This document shows, in pieces, positions 44,901 to 47,614 of a stretch of DNA of 64,000 bases. This DNA is from Symsagittifera roscoffensis (Eukaryota > Xenacoelomorpha > Acoela > Convolutidae). The position numbers and the translations under genes were made by a program. The notes beneath the pieces are model-generated. The model saw nothing but the letters and a program-made list of their open reading frames with translations. It made no database searches and was not told where the DNA came from. Each line of letters opens with the position of its first letter. The stretch's first letter is position 1. The stretch covers positions 16,621,639-16,685,638 of the forward strand of contig NC_087067.1 of assembly GCF_963678635.1 (NCBI RefSeq), given 5' to 3'.

Positions 44901-47614
44901 CAGCCACGCAGTCGTTCTTGATGTACATCAGTGTGGTGTTGTTCAGGACCAGAGCTAGATGTGACCACACTGTGTTTCGGTTGTCTTTCTTCTGCTGGAT
45001 CAGCACAGCTCGCTCCTGCATCTTGGTGTTGTACGCCGTCATCTGGTCAGCATTCGGATTCTCAGGTAGCGTAGGTTCAGCTTCTGGTAGATCGTCATTG
45101 CCCATCACAGTCCTGAACAGGCCTTTGGTATGCATCAGTGCCACAAACTTCGTCGACCAAGCTGGAAAATCTTCAGACTTTCCACTGAATCCAGCCAGTT
45201 TCAAGTCCATCTCTGCTTTGCTAAAGGCTAGATAAAAGCTAAAAAAAACTCTGACAGAAATCAAATAATTATTAAATCAAAAAGTTTAGAAATCTGGGCC
45301 CATAACCTGTTAAGATTCAGAGTTAGAGCAAGTAGGACTAGGGGATAGAGGTTTGAGAGTTATCTGAGGTTTCAACTGAGGAGAGAGAAGAGATACTGAT
45401 TGTTGAAGAATGAATTGAGATTGTGTTTATAAAATGACACGACAAACTGAGCATCAAATAGTACCAGTTAATTAATTACCAGTTAATTAATTAGTTTATC
45501 AAATACCAGCAGACCAGTTGACCTTGTCTGAGTGCATTGAGTTTTATACCAGTTGACCTTTAATTAGGTTTCTATTGCTCAAGTCTGACCTTGAGTTTGG
45601 TCTGGTATTTCACCAGTCTGGCATTGAGCTCGTCTGTCCTCAACAATTTGCGTCGATTTATTACTATTCGAACGCCAAAGCACATGCTATCAAAAAGCTG
45701 TAAAGGTGCCCAAAAAGTGTCATCAATATTTGCAACTTAGATTAGAAAAAAAAAGAAGTTTCTTAATAATACGCTAAGCTGACGCTATTGTAATTAGCCA
45801 ATCAGAATTCCGTATTCAAAAATTTGAAAGAAAATATGAACCGTTTGGGAACGTAGAAACATTTCGAACTGTTGAAAATTATTTCTGTTATGCCAGTAAC
45901 CCCCGAAAAACATCCACAATCTTTTTACTACTACACAACCATCTATTTACCTTTCCCTTGTGTATTCAGAGGGCAGTTCCATTATAACGCCAGTTGACAA
46001 TTCACTCCGAGAAGAAGTCGACAAATCACTGGCAGGTCCTTCATCCGCTCTTCTGTCTACTTTAGCTAGACCTCTGAAGCCCACTCTGAATGAGTCACGG
46101 TCACAGCTGCAGTTTAGAGCCACTTGGGAGGAGACTACAGTTCCCTTTTCAAAAGGGGGCATCCGCAATGTCACCTCGTAGCGACACTAAAAATAAAATT
46201 CTAATAAACAAAGGCGAAGCTGTACTTTCCAAACACAAGCAAAAAATGACAAGATGGAGCTTTAAAATTGCAAGAAAATGCAAAAAGAATTTAATCAGCT
46301 TTGAAAAATAAAGCCACCATACACCAGCCGCCAATAAAGCGGATGAAACAGATGCGGATAAAACAAATAACAAATGCAGTACACGGAAAATGAAATAGAG
46401 CACTTCTGCTGAGACGATTTATGCGAAGTCAGTTGAAAAAATGTGGACTCGTTATGCGTAAACAGGCAAACTAAGGAACAAATGTGAATGTTGAGTCCCT
46501 AAAATGTAGATGATTCCCTGAAGAAAATGTCTGTTTCCGAATATGCTCACCCATACGCCCCCGAGGTTCGCCGTAGACCATCATCAAACTTCCTGGATAA
46601 TTTTGGCAACAAATATGGATGTCAAAAACAATTTGGACATATTTTAGTTCTGCCCCTACCCCATCCGAATGAATACTCGAACTTTGAAATCATTCAACTT
46701 TTATTACTTAGTGACGTACAGTGCTGATTTAAATTAACCGGACAAAACGTGTTAAACTTGAAATTTAAAACGCGTTTTTCTCAAATTGGGTTGAGTTTAG
46801 GAGAAAAATTATGAGGACAAAACTTACTTAAAATTTTAGCAGAATTATTATGGTGTAATTTTTTTTGCGAAATTCGGGCCCAAAATTTTACCCCAAAAAT
46901 GAGTCATTTTGGCTTTTCTTAGTTAATTAAAAATTACGCCAAAAGTACCCATTCGATCACAGCCATAATTATATCAAAGTGAGCCCCTTACGTAGCCCAA
47001 TAAACTTTAAGAAGGGTATATTCTCCAAAACATTGTATAAATTAATTTATTTTTGCTTGATAGACAAAAAAGGTCGTTTTTACTATATAAAATACCAATT
47101 TTTTATTTAAAAACAATTTTTAAACGGTTTGCAATTTTTTTTGGAGAATATACCCTTCTTAAAGTTTATTGGGCTACGTAAGGGGCTCACTTTGATATAA
47201 TTATGGCTGTGATCGAATGGGTACTTTTGGCGTAATTTTTAATTAACTAAGAAAAGCCAAAATGACTCATTTTTGGGGTAAAATTTTGGGCCCGAATTTC
47301 GCAAAACAAATTACACCATAATAATTCTGCTAAAATTTTAAGCAAGTTTTGTCCTCATAATTTTTCTCCTAAACTCAACCCAATTTGAGAAAAACGCGTT
47401 TTAAATTTCAAGTTTAACACGTTTTGTCCGGTTAATTTAAATCAGCACTGTATAGCGGAAAAGATTGAAATATTGAGATCTGCCACCCTCTGGTCTTACT
47501 GGATCATTGTCTGGATCGAGAGGTGAGACAAGTGAGTTAAGCACAGCCCTTTCCCAACTGCTGCTTTTGTTGCGCCATGCAAACACACTGCTACCACTTC
47601 TTACCTCAATTCCC
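14871..47614 (-). CDS. SETDB1: SETDB1/eggless-type histone H3-K9 methyltransferase gene (14 exons seen, 5' end missing)
   Basis: Exons from 5' to 3': 47500-47614, 45951-46186, 38730-about 39037, 37096-38388, 36600-36782, 36107-36320, 30439-30590, 29624-29829, 28802-28938, 28052-28304, 19758-19849, 17937-18025, 15508-15553 and 14871-14942. Every junction has GT and AG except the acceptor of the third. Reading phase is conserved from the third exon to the stop. They total about 1130 codons. Domain order is Tudor repeats, MBD, pre-SET, a SET domain split by an insert of about 250 residues, and post-SET. This architecture is specific to SETDB1. By family knowledge the protein trimethylates H3K9 in the nucleus and silences transposons. 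The N-terminal exons were not found. The introns hold three LTR/MITE insertions and a PC4-like ORF. Confidence 0.93.
15245..15310. repeat. C-tract/G-tract hairpin repeat, copy 1
   Basis: GGATCGACCTAACAATCTCC, a long C run, then GGGCGGGGAGATTGTTAAGTA. It matches the mini-MITE family at 16054 and 18866, but I could not identify a target duplication. The right end may be altered. Confidence 0.5.
15508..15553 (-). CDS. SETDB1: SETDB1 46-bp exon: catalytic WDYNY motif
   Basis: TTTGTTTCAG, then 46 bp, then GTGAGT. With the two bases from the previous exon it reads [16 protein letters not shown]. The GTE..WDYNY segment is the C-terminal SET motif contributing the catalytic tyrosine. It is a microexon, easily missed by automatic annotation. 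Confidence 0.93.
15554..16053. other. SETDB1 intron sequence, no feature seen
   Basis: AT-rich intron with nothing recognised. Confidence 0.5.
16054..16637. mobile_element. hAT-like non-autonomous element (584 bp)
   Basis: The terminal inverted repeats begin GGATCAATTGAGCAATCTCC and continue into a C7 run. The right end is the inverse, ending TTGCTCAATTGATCC. An exact 8-bp duplication AATGAATA flanks it at 16046-16053 and 16638-16645. Eight-bp duplications are typical of hAT transposons. Each end is itself a small hairpin: a second, inverted C/G-tract motif with GGGAGATAGCTCAAT lies just inside. No transposase is present. Confidence 0.85.
16638..17936. other. SETDB1 intron sequence, no feature seen
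   Basis: AT-rich intron. No repeat with clear ends and no coding frame were recognised. Confidence 0.5.
17937..18025 (-). CDS. SETDB1: SETDB1 exon: NHSC cofactor-binding motif
   Basis: GTTTTAG, then 89 bp, then GTGAGT. It reads [19 protein letters not shown] followed by [10 protein letters not shown], entering in phase 0 and leaving in phase 2. Joined to the Asn ending the previous exon it gives NHSCDPN, the SAM-binding and pseudoknot motif of SET domains. Key residues are intact, so the enzyme should be catalytically competent. Confidence 0.94.
18026..18865. other. SETDB1 intron sequence
   Basis: No gene. GCGGAGCTTCGCACC near 18178 resembles the ends of the tRNA-related repeat family. An open frame at 18489-18695 has no support. 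Confidence 0.4.
18866..18951. mobile_element. 86-bp hAT-like mini-MITE
   Basis: It begins GGATCTACTTAACAATCTCC and ends with the inverse, GGAGATTGTTAAGTAGATCC. The exact 8-bp duplication GAGAAAAT lies on both sides (18858-18865 and 18952-18959). It consists of little more than its two terminal repeats around C6 tracts, which makes it an unusually short but complete transposition unit. Confidence 0.85.
18960..19757. other. SETDB1 intron sequence, no feature seen
   Basis: AT-rich. The open frame at 19115-19330 (plus) has no homology or splice support. Confidence 0.4.
19758..19849 (-). CDS. SETDB1: SETDB1 exon: start of the second half of the SET domain
   Basis: TTTTGATCCCAG, then 92 bp, then GTGAGT. 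It reads [20 protein letters not shown] then GNVGRFLN, entering in phase 1 and leaving in phase 0. [11 protein letters not shown] is the conserved strand leading to NHSC after the SET-splitting insert. A plus-strand open frame over 19698-19904 is its shadow. Confidence 0.92.
20090..20145. repeat. C-tract/G-tract hairpin repeat, copy 4
   Basis: AAGTTAACATCCTCCCCCC, a short AT loop, a G14 run, then TGTTAATTTGATCC. Its arms are diverged from the mini-MITE family and no target duplication is visible. The long G run could form a G-quadruplex. Confidence 0.5.
20300..20679. mobile_element. Foldback MITE copy A, left part
   Basis: From a degenerate terminal repeat (CTCTGATTCAAATTATCAGG) onward it resembles the left arm of the foldback element at 46719-47450: ACACGTTTTTCTCAAAATGGG, AGAATTATTATGGTG, TTTTTGCTTGATAGACAA. 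It is interrupted by element B. The remainder continues at 27840. Confidence 0.75.
20680..20684. repeat. Target-site duplication of element B, left copy
   Basis: CGGAG here and at 27835-27839, immediately outside the two LTRs. A 5-bp duplication is the norm for Ty3/gypsy integration. Confidence 0.85.
20685..20944 (-). repeat. 3' LTR of element B
   Basis: 260 bp, plus-strand ends TGCGATATG and GGTATGACA. It differs from the 5' LTR at about four sites by eye: near the start, in AATTGA(A/G)AAC, CATCACA(G/C)AC and GGTCG(T/C)ACA. Confidence 0.93.
20945..20955 (-). other. Polypurine tract of element B
   Basis: On the minus strand CCGAGGGGGTG directly precedes the 3' LTR start. Confidence 0.7.
21068..22054 (-). 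CDS. Basic C-terminal tail of element B Pol
   Basis: 328 codons with no catalytic domain. It begins with a Ser/Pro-rich region, has a Lys/Gln-rich middle ([19 protein letters not shown] at about residues 97-115), and carries [19 protein letters not shown] at about 233-251, the kind of basic motif found after the integrase in many gypsy elements. A likely coiled or helical end follows ([17 protein letters not shown]). It is in a different frame from the integrase core, so a frameshift separates them. The start shown is simply the first ATG of the open frame. Confidence 0.6.
   Translation of the reverse strand: MLTQENQRSPSKSPSAEPTKKFLRISSPELLEELGSDEELQRGMEIADATNPIDRFQKSQTVVTSNDTEAGGGLNLAIKRAKPNLAGPSSTTEESDKKKTEKKVKEKKNQNKQQQWKRQTATAADPEQEQSTSKSGTLDHKTQTSSTPKSKQRSKLKCIDSQTPPEDIIDTFHNRNLAPSEWEKYADQLLKRGVQRVADEIRQNPQQILETNTTFEPPQGFSDESSTVESGIRRSSRQTKNKERKRFGDPIKHSIKEISENLTGGVLLKAALQEYRNQLRDFKERSDRPVESKIRRLERHLFMRKFGYATLDDGVEWNPSWEIELEEN
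22312..23143 (-). pseudogene. Integrase catalytic core of element B
   Basis: The first Asp lies upstream of the open frame, in QLDYAGPI at about 23055-23080. The second is in [11 protein letters not shown] and the Glu in [10 protein letters not shown], with 35 residues between (D,D35E). The C-terminal part (22312-22980) is open. The stretch 22981-23143 needs a frame change to join the zinc-binding half. The motif [12 protein letters not shown] is shared with element A. Confidence 0.8.
23144..23941 (-). pseudogene. Integrase zinc-binding part and upstream spacer of element B
   Basis: 265 codons. Residues 1-130 are charged and low-complexity. [17 protein letters not shown] (about 180-196) starts a segment shared with element [21 protein letters not shown] (about 235-254) is the start of the H2C2 zinc module. 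The frame ends inside that module, before the second Cys pair. Confidence 0.7.
24186..24683 (-). pseudogene. RNase H C-terminal half of element B
   Basis: [17 protein letters not shown], then [13 protein letters not shown] (catalytic Asp), then [17 protein letters not shown], the conserved end of the gypsy RNase H. The first half of RNase H ([16 protein letters not shown]) is in the RT frame at about 24770-24830. The two halves are one base out of frame. Confidence 0.8.
24725..25822 (-). pseudogene. Reverse transcriptase of element B
   Basis: The frame is open from just after the TGA at 25823-25825. Fingers: [23 protein letters not shown]; palm: [31 protein letters not shown]; catalytic box [12 protein letters not shown]. 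Then [17 protein letters not shown] and the [18 protein letters not shown] connection. It ends within RNase H at the frame break. The FLDD box in place of YLDD or YIDD is shared with element A and so is a family feature. Confidence 0.85.
25826..26548 (-). pseudogene. Protease region of element B (active site D-T-E)
   Basis: It overlaps the end of the zinc-finger frame by about 22 bp in another register, as expected for a gag-to-pol frameshift. The aspartic protease signature reads [20 protein letters not shown] and later [13 protein letters not shown]. Retroviral-type proteases require D-[TS]-G, and here the third residue is Glu (GAA, one transition from GGA). The frame runs into a TGA at 25823-25825, beyond which the same frame continues as RT. 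Confidence 0.75.
26527..26838 (-). pseudogene. Gag nucleocapsid part of element B (zinc knuckles)
   Basis: Asn/Lys-rich, then [20 protein letters not shown] and [13 protein letters not shown]. The second is an exact CCHC knuckle (C-x2-C-x4-H-x4-C) and the first a variant. CCHC knuckles bind the element RNA. The frame is separated from gag N-terminal sequences by breaks between 26839 and 27131. Confidence 0.8.
27132..27575 (-). CDS. Gag N-terminal part of element B, start codon spanning the LTR border
   Basis: 147 codons beginning [29 protein letters not shown] (about residues 31-44) resembles the first helix of gypsy capsids. The ATG at 27575-27573 uses the last base of the 5' LTR plus the first two of the primer-binding site, so Gag translation starts at the LTR edge and its first residues are encoded by the primer site. 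The frame then breaks before the rest of the capsid. Middle capsid remnants lie at 26839-27131. Confidence 0.7.
   Translation of the reverse strand: MAQPAGFAAQDNRTDMGIPVFWASANLDPPWQFKIWFEQFLMAVTVKENVNPEIFLEDPKDILEEPPPRPETPREGENEDARNARTLRDKLAVLLENEQRRTRGPRIGHNVFYNEVQKKLVSRLFLSLGTEGKKDSYRRTHMLKYRK
27554..27574 (-). other. Primer-binding site of element B (tRNA-Ser type)
   Basis: The plus strand reads as a 21-nt tRNA 3' end: TTCGAAT-loop remnant CGAAT, T-stem CCTGC, acceptor strand TGGCTGC, discriminator G, then CCA. It directly abuts the 5' LTR. The acceptor and T-stem sequence fits a serine tRNA, from general knowledge of animal tRNA-Ser ends. Confidence 0.8.
27575..27834 (-). repeat. 5' LTR of element B
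   Basis: 260 bp, plus-strand ends TGTGATATG and GGTATGACA, about 98% identical to the 3' LTR by eye. Confidence 0.93.
27835..27839. repeat. Target-site duplication of element B, right copy
   Basis: CGGAG, matching 20680-20684. Confidence 0.85.
27840..27983. mobile_element. Foldback MITE copy A, right part
   Basis: It continues the MITE broken by element B and ends with the family terminus TTAATTTAAATCAGCACTG followed by TA, as at 47450. Together the two parts are about 525 bp. Confidence 0.8.
28052..28304 (-). CDS. SETDB1: SETDB1 exon: SET-insert region 4
   Basis: TATTTTTTAG, then 253 bp, then GTAGAT. It is open in phase 0 and ends in phase 1. It starts [20 protein letters not shown] and contains [20 protein letters not shown], then a Ser/Thr/Ala-rich stretch. 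It lies in the poorly conserved insert that splits the SET domain of SETDB1. Assignment rests on splice sites and phase continuity on both sides. Confidence 0.8.
28345..28545 (+). repeat. Possible tRNA-derived SINE
   Basis: GCGTAGCACTCAGTAG resembles an A box and GGTTGCTGATTCAAATCTC contains a B-box-like GATTCAAATC about 50 bp later. The unit ends near GGTTGACTAAAAAAAAGAAA, an A-rich tail. No second copy was found in the window. Confidence 0.4.
28802..28938 (-). CDS. SETDB1: SETDB1 exon: SET-insert region 3 (acidic)
   Basis: TTTGTGAAG, then 137 bp, then GTGAGC. It enters in phase 1 and leaves in phase 0. It contains [20 protein letters not shown] and a DDEEVKQQQ run. An acidic, disordered composition is usual for the SETDB1 insert. 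Confidence 0.85.
29624..29829 (-). CDS. SETDB1: SETDB1 exon: SET-insert region 2 (charged)
   Basis: TTTGATTAG, then 206 bp, then GTGATA. It enters in phase 2 and leaves in phase 1. It reads [20 protein letters not shown], then a Lys/Glu-rich helix ([19 protein letters not shown]). Disordered insert sequence with no motif recognised. Confidence 0.82.
30439..30590 (-). CDS. SETDB1: SETDB1 exon: end of first SET half, start of insert
   Basis: TGCTTTGCAG, then 152 bp, then GTGAGA. Phase 0 in, phase 2 out. It reads [20 protein letters not shown] and then a charged stretch. LYMVNLD corresponds to the EYFANLD-type strand after which the SET domain of SETDB1 is interrupted. Confidence 0.9.
30591..32974. 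other. SETDB1 intron sequence
   Basis: No gene recognised. AACTTCGCAAACACAGCGAGA at about 32090-32110 and nearby bases resemble the end of the tRNA-related repeat family, probably a partial copy over 32080-32250. Confidence 0.4.
32975..33277 (-). CDS. PC4/SUB1-like single-strand DNA-binding coactivator ORF nested in a SETDB1 intron
   Basis: A complete PC4 domain: [20 protein letters not shown], then [20 protein letters not shown], then [19 protein letters not shown], ending at a TGA. This matches the PC4/SUB1 fold: beta strands binding single-stranded DNA with a dimerising C-terminal helix. The upstream in-frame part is Ser/Pro/Lys-rich ([20 protein letters not shown]), like the regulatory N-terminus of PC4. 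No ATG is present upstream in frame, and CACCAAG near 33276 could be an acceptor, so it may be the last exon of a small nested gene or an intact retrocopy. SETDB1 phases are complete without it, so it is not needed as a SETDB1 exon. AATT-rich repeats flank the left side of its 5' end. Confidence 0.8.
   Translation of the reverse strand, partial: QALPSTPKAKKQNSPSAGSSASVWNEERRLILSKKRFLTVKWFKGLYHVDIRNYFCKNGMLTPSTKNGLRIHPYEWAILRDNIRHIDKKLKDLERSELPN
33285..33730. repeat. AATT-rich palindromic repeat cluster
   Basis: Clusters of CAATTAATTGCAATTAATTG and variants at about 33285-33330, 33370-33395 and 33605-33730. The unit CAATTAATTG is its own reverse complement, so the cluster can form many small hairpins. 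Confidence 0.7.
33731..34170 (-). repeat. tRNA-related dispersed repeat, copy 2
   Basis: A degenerate minus-strand tRNA-like stretch (box-A-like GGTGTCCGAGAGC, box-B-like GGTACGAAGCCC) at about 33750-33815. It is followed by a body shared with 40450-40773: CAAACACTAGTCAC, GCAGCTACATGTGC, AACTGAAGGCAT, TTTTTTCGGTTCATT. Divergence between the copies is clear by eye, so both are old. Confidence 0.7.
34171..35030. other. SETDB1 intron sequence, no feature seen
   Basis: Frames at 34426-34915 (minus) overlap each other and have no recognisable domain. Confidence 0.4.
35031..35192. repeat. 27-bp minisatellite, about six units
   Basis: Unit approximately ATCGTCGGCAGAATCTCGAG plus GCACCCC, repeated head to tail six times with point differences. 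Because 27 is a multiple of three it gives a repetitive nine-residue open frame on the minus strand, which is not a real gene. Confidence 0.88.
35193..36106. other. SETDB1 intron sequence, no feature seen
   Basis: AT-rich, no repeats with clear ends. Confidence 0.5.
36107..36320 (-). CDS. SETDB1: SETDB1 exon: pre-SET cysteines and start of SET
   Basis: TTGCTTACAG, then 214 bp, then GTGAGC. Phase 2 in, phase 0 out. It reads [19 protein letters not shown] with HNRVVQ (pre-SET zinc cluster), then [20 protein letters not shown] (entry of the SET domain, SAM pocket) and [17 protein letters not shown]. These are diagnostic of SETDB1-class SET domains. Confidence 0.96.
36600..36782 (-). CDS. SETDB1: SETDB1 exon: first pre-SET cysteine cluster
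   Basis: TTTTTACAG, then 183 bp, then GTCAGA. Phase 2 in, phase 2 out. It reads [19 protein letters not shown] followed by [12 protein letters not shown], and ends [12 protein letters not shown]. CDCTDxC..KCAC binds the triangular zinc cluster of the pre-SET domain. The donor GTCAGA is weak but the phase fit is exact. Confidence 0.94.
37096..38388 (-). CDS. SETDB1: SETDB1 large exon: end of Tudor 2, linker and MBD
   Basis: 1293 bp after TTATCTATAG, ending at GTGAGT. Phase 2 in, phase 2 out. The first 50 residues ([19 protein letters not shown], then EWIFNGSLC) close a Tudor domain. A Ser/Asn-rich linker of about 220 residues follows. The last third is the methyl-CpG-binding-like domain, with [10 protein letters not shown], a Trp-containing strand, [20 protein letters not shown] and CFSFDPE. 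The end, [18 protein letters not shown], is the conserved lead into the pre-SET. Confidence 0.95.
38730..39037 (-). CDS. SETDB1: SETDB1 exon: Tudor domain 2
   Basis: It ends NCS at the consensus donor GTAAGT (38729-38724), in phase with the next exon. It reads [39 protein letters not shown], and [20 protein letters not shown]. These match the aromatic-cage Tudor strand order of SETDB1 (VWL..IV, F..DDG.A.YV, a helix, then P.R.V.L). The 5' border is unclear: an in-frame TGA lies at 39038-39040 and no AG stands directly before the conserved residues. Confidence 0.88.
39358..39504. repeat. Short inverted-repeat unit with GCGAAGCT ends
   Basis: GACAGAGGCGAAGCTGG at the left is inverted at the right as CCCAGCTTCGCCTCTGTCG, spanning about 145 bp. 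The AGAGGCGAAGCT end recurs at 40259 and, in shorter form, at 46201, where it starts larger repeats. Confidence 0.55.
40259..40773 (-). repeat. tRNA-related dispersed repeat, copy 3 (left part)
   Basis: It begins AAAGAGGCGAAGCTTCACTT and contains on the minus strand a tRNA-like stretch at about 40385-40455 (A box TGGCTGAGTGGTTG, B-box-like GATCGAATTTT; a long variable region suggests Ser/Leu type). It then has the same body as copy 2. The copia element interrupts it at 40774. The rest resumes at 45646. Confidence 0.75.
40769..40773. repeat. Target-site duplication of copia element, left copy
   Basis: ATTTG, repeated at 45646-45650 directly outside the other LTR. Confidence 0.9.
40774..41111 (-). 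repeat. 3' LTR of copia element
   Basis: 338 bp, TGTTAAG to CCTCAACA. It contains the tandem ACCAGTTAATTAATT and two CCAGTTGACCTT motifs. Confidence 0.95.
41112..41120 (-). other. Polypurine tract of copia element
   Basis: Minus strand GAGTGGGGG directly before the 3' LTR. Confidence 0.75.
41119..45264 (-). CDS. Copia Gag-Pol polyprotein (complete)
   Basis: 1381 codons; the likelier start is the Met at residue 19 ([10 protein letters not shown]), about 45210. Gag: residues 19-250, helical, with two CCHC zinc knuckles at 261 and 303 ([28 protein letters not shown]). Protease: DTG at 340-342. GAG-pre-integrase: [14 protein letters not shown] near 476-489. Integrase: Asp 532, Asp 590 and Glu 626 (D,D35E). 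RT of the copia type: [19 protein letters not shown], then the catalytic VWVDDIIIG near 1050. RNase [28 protein letters not shown] and [11 protein letters not shown] near the C-terminus. All catalytic residues are intact and gag and pol are fused in one frame. Confidence 0.97.
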   Translation of the reverse strand: MISVRVFFSFYLAFSKAEMDLKLAGFSGKSEDFPAWSTKFVALMHTKGLFRTVMGNDDLPEAEPTLPENPNADQMTAYNTKMQERAVLIQQKKDNRNTVWSHLALVLNNTTLMYIKNDCVAADGYGDGTKAWRLLQEKFCSVERPTVVSLVGQLAKLRLGSEEDLDDYFVRSQELMTRLSEAGEAITDTLFNALVINGLPDSFEHFVVQESFQPAKTFTELRTRLRNYDDSRRARCGEKTGNGHIAMQAVRKKKGASGGGCFVCGQKGHLARDCRSRSDSGQSGARGSGSNEASGPTSRKQGCFKCGQQGHFARDCKQAKTGFFSCCATTSMKGDDLIVDTGCTDHVVRDKAVFSSFEKWDEGTTVENPNGTISKIEGIGSVEVDIRDCQDVTRSYTFHNVLFVPSYNVNLMSVSSAIARGSSFSFTSDSSHLVAPDGRRLPVKQRGKLFFLECKFKRNAMTLATKAKMETSSAMLWHRRLGHLNKHDLISVVDVGELGFCEVCTASKMHEVAMPKKTENRATAVGQRVFSDIQGPFEVASMHGARYAVSFIDDFSRLAVVKYLVKKSDTLSKFKDFVAEHGTPKCLRTDNGGEYSSNAFRMFCREMQVKQEFTVPNTPQQNGVAERYNRVITEMTRCLLADAKLSKMFWVRAMSTAVRVRNLCPTSSNEHRISSMEMHYGKPSKVNYLRVFGCLAYYLDRGNRRKLDPKGKKSKFIGYDEESKAYLLMDLETKRVVRARSVTFNEDIIPDDFLVDSEQSQTLGLSIEGCLDVEETSTKTITESTNKANDSGAAASVGVTEDDPVETEELEPPSTEPPEQRPTEIPEQRSTRTRNPPIRYGLAYTHASVIAQEPRSYLEAVSGPEREQWLAAMALEVQSLKAMGTWTLVDRPNSRKVIPGRWVLAVKRDAMGQVERFKARYVVKGFMQVEGLDFNETFAPTCKPETKRILLALGAQDDLVLHQMDVKSAFLNSPLTETVYMEQPEGFSSGDNQVCLLQRSIYGLKQAGRDWYQTLSTFLLETGFTRSTNDFCLFTMRGMDDAMIYVLVWVDDIIIGCKLQAEVDRVRDRFTDRFKMDDRGPLAWFLKMQVKRAPGSVTVNQSRYIEDCLERFGLADCKPVGTPADISTQLTKKDCPGAGSEKAVAMQREDYRGIVGSLLYIAKQTRPDILATVTQLSRFLENPGRTHWVAAKRVLRYLKGTKDLELCYIKDPDGFNLYGSADADWAGDVDDRRSTTGYSFHVQRSGAAISWSTKKQPTAAISTSEAEYQAMAAAVQEGLYLRSLLNEMDMTCDGPTVINEDNQSCIKMCKNPVMQKRTKHIDVKYHFVRERVEDGTFALEYCPTENMEADLLTKSLSKAKVDQHRRTLMGCSLTLDKANSA
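45294..45307 (-). other. Primer-binding site of copia element (initiator tRNA-Met half-molecule)
   Basis: The plus strand CTGGGCCCATAACC is the anticodon stem-loop sequence of animal initiator tRNA-Met, not its 3' end. Minus-strand GGTTATGGGCCCAG abuts the 5' LTR. Drosophila copia is known to be primed by a cleaved 5' half of tRNA-iMet, and this site implies the same mechanism. Confidence 0.88.
45308..45645 (-). repeat. 5' LTR of copia element
   Basis: 338 bp, no difference from 40774-41111 on direct reading. Confidence 0.95.
45646..45700 (-). repeat. tRNA-related dispersed repeat, copy 3 (right part)
   Basis: It starts with the duplicated ATTTG and continues like copy 2 near 34120-34170 (ATTTATTACTATTCGAACG..AAAGCACAT against TTATTTTATCACCATTCGAATG..AAAGCACAT). 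Confidence 0.6.
45951..46186 (-). CDS. SETDB1: SETDB1 exon: Tudor 1 end and linker
   Basis: TTTATTTTTAG, then 236 bp, then GTAAAT. Phase 0 in, phase 2 out. It reads [20 protein letters not shown], then a Ser-rich linker ending SEYTRE. CRYEVTL continues the Tudor-1 strand. The linker is not conserved. A shadow frame runs on the plus strand. Confidence 0.78.
46201..46320. repeat. Partial copy of the GCGAAGCT-ended repeat
   Basis: AACAAAGGCGAAGCTGTACTTTCCAAACACAAGC parallels the starts at 12936 and 40259. The copy ends within about 120 bp. Confidence 0.45.
46719..47450. mobile_element. 732-bp foldback (Tc1/mariner-type) MITE, copy B
   Basis: The ends CAGTGCTGATTTAAATTAAC and GTTAATTTAAATCAGCACTG are inverse copies, flanked by TA on both sides. 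The arms are about 315 bp each (46719-47030 and 47135-47450) and nearly perfect complements over an inner spacer of about 100 bp. TA duplication and CAGT ends suit Tc1/mariner derivatives. No transposase frame is present. It lies in the SETDB1 intron between the exons at 47500 and 46186, starting only 50 bp from the exon. Confidence 0.9.
47500..47614 (-). CDS. SETDB1: SETDB1 exon: Tudor 1 start (most 5' exon found)
   Basis: GATTGTTTCAG, then 115 bp, then GTAAGA. One base plus 38 codons, entering in phase 2 and leaving in phase 0. It reads [20 protein letters not shown] then ERAVLNSL, matching the Tudor-1 pattern of SETDB1 (G..V.A.W....W..A.V). The N-terminal region upstream was not located. 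Confidence 0.75.

Larger units (their letters stand above)
40774..45645 (-). mobile_element. Intact Ty1/copia element with identical LTRs (4.87 kb)
   Basis: Two 338-bp LTRs, identical on reading through both, flank a single uninterrupted gag-pol frame. ATTTG is duplicated outside them. A half-tRNA type primer site and a polypurine tract are in place. Identical LTRs and an open frame mean a very recent insertion that could still be mobile. It sits in the SETDB1 intron between the exons at 45951 and 39037, within a dispersed tRNA-related repeat, and in the same orientation as SETDB1. Confidence 0.97.
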
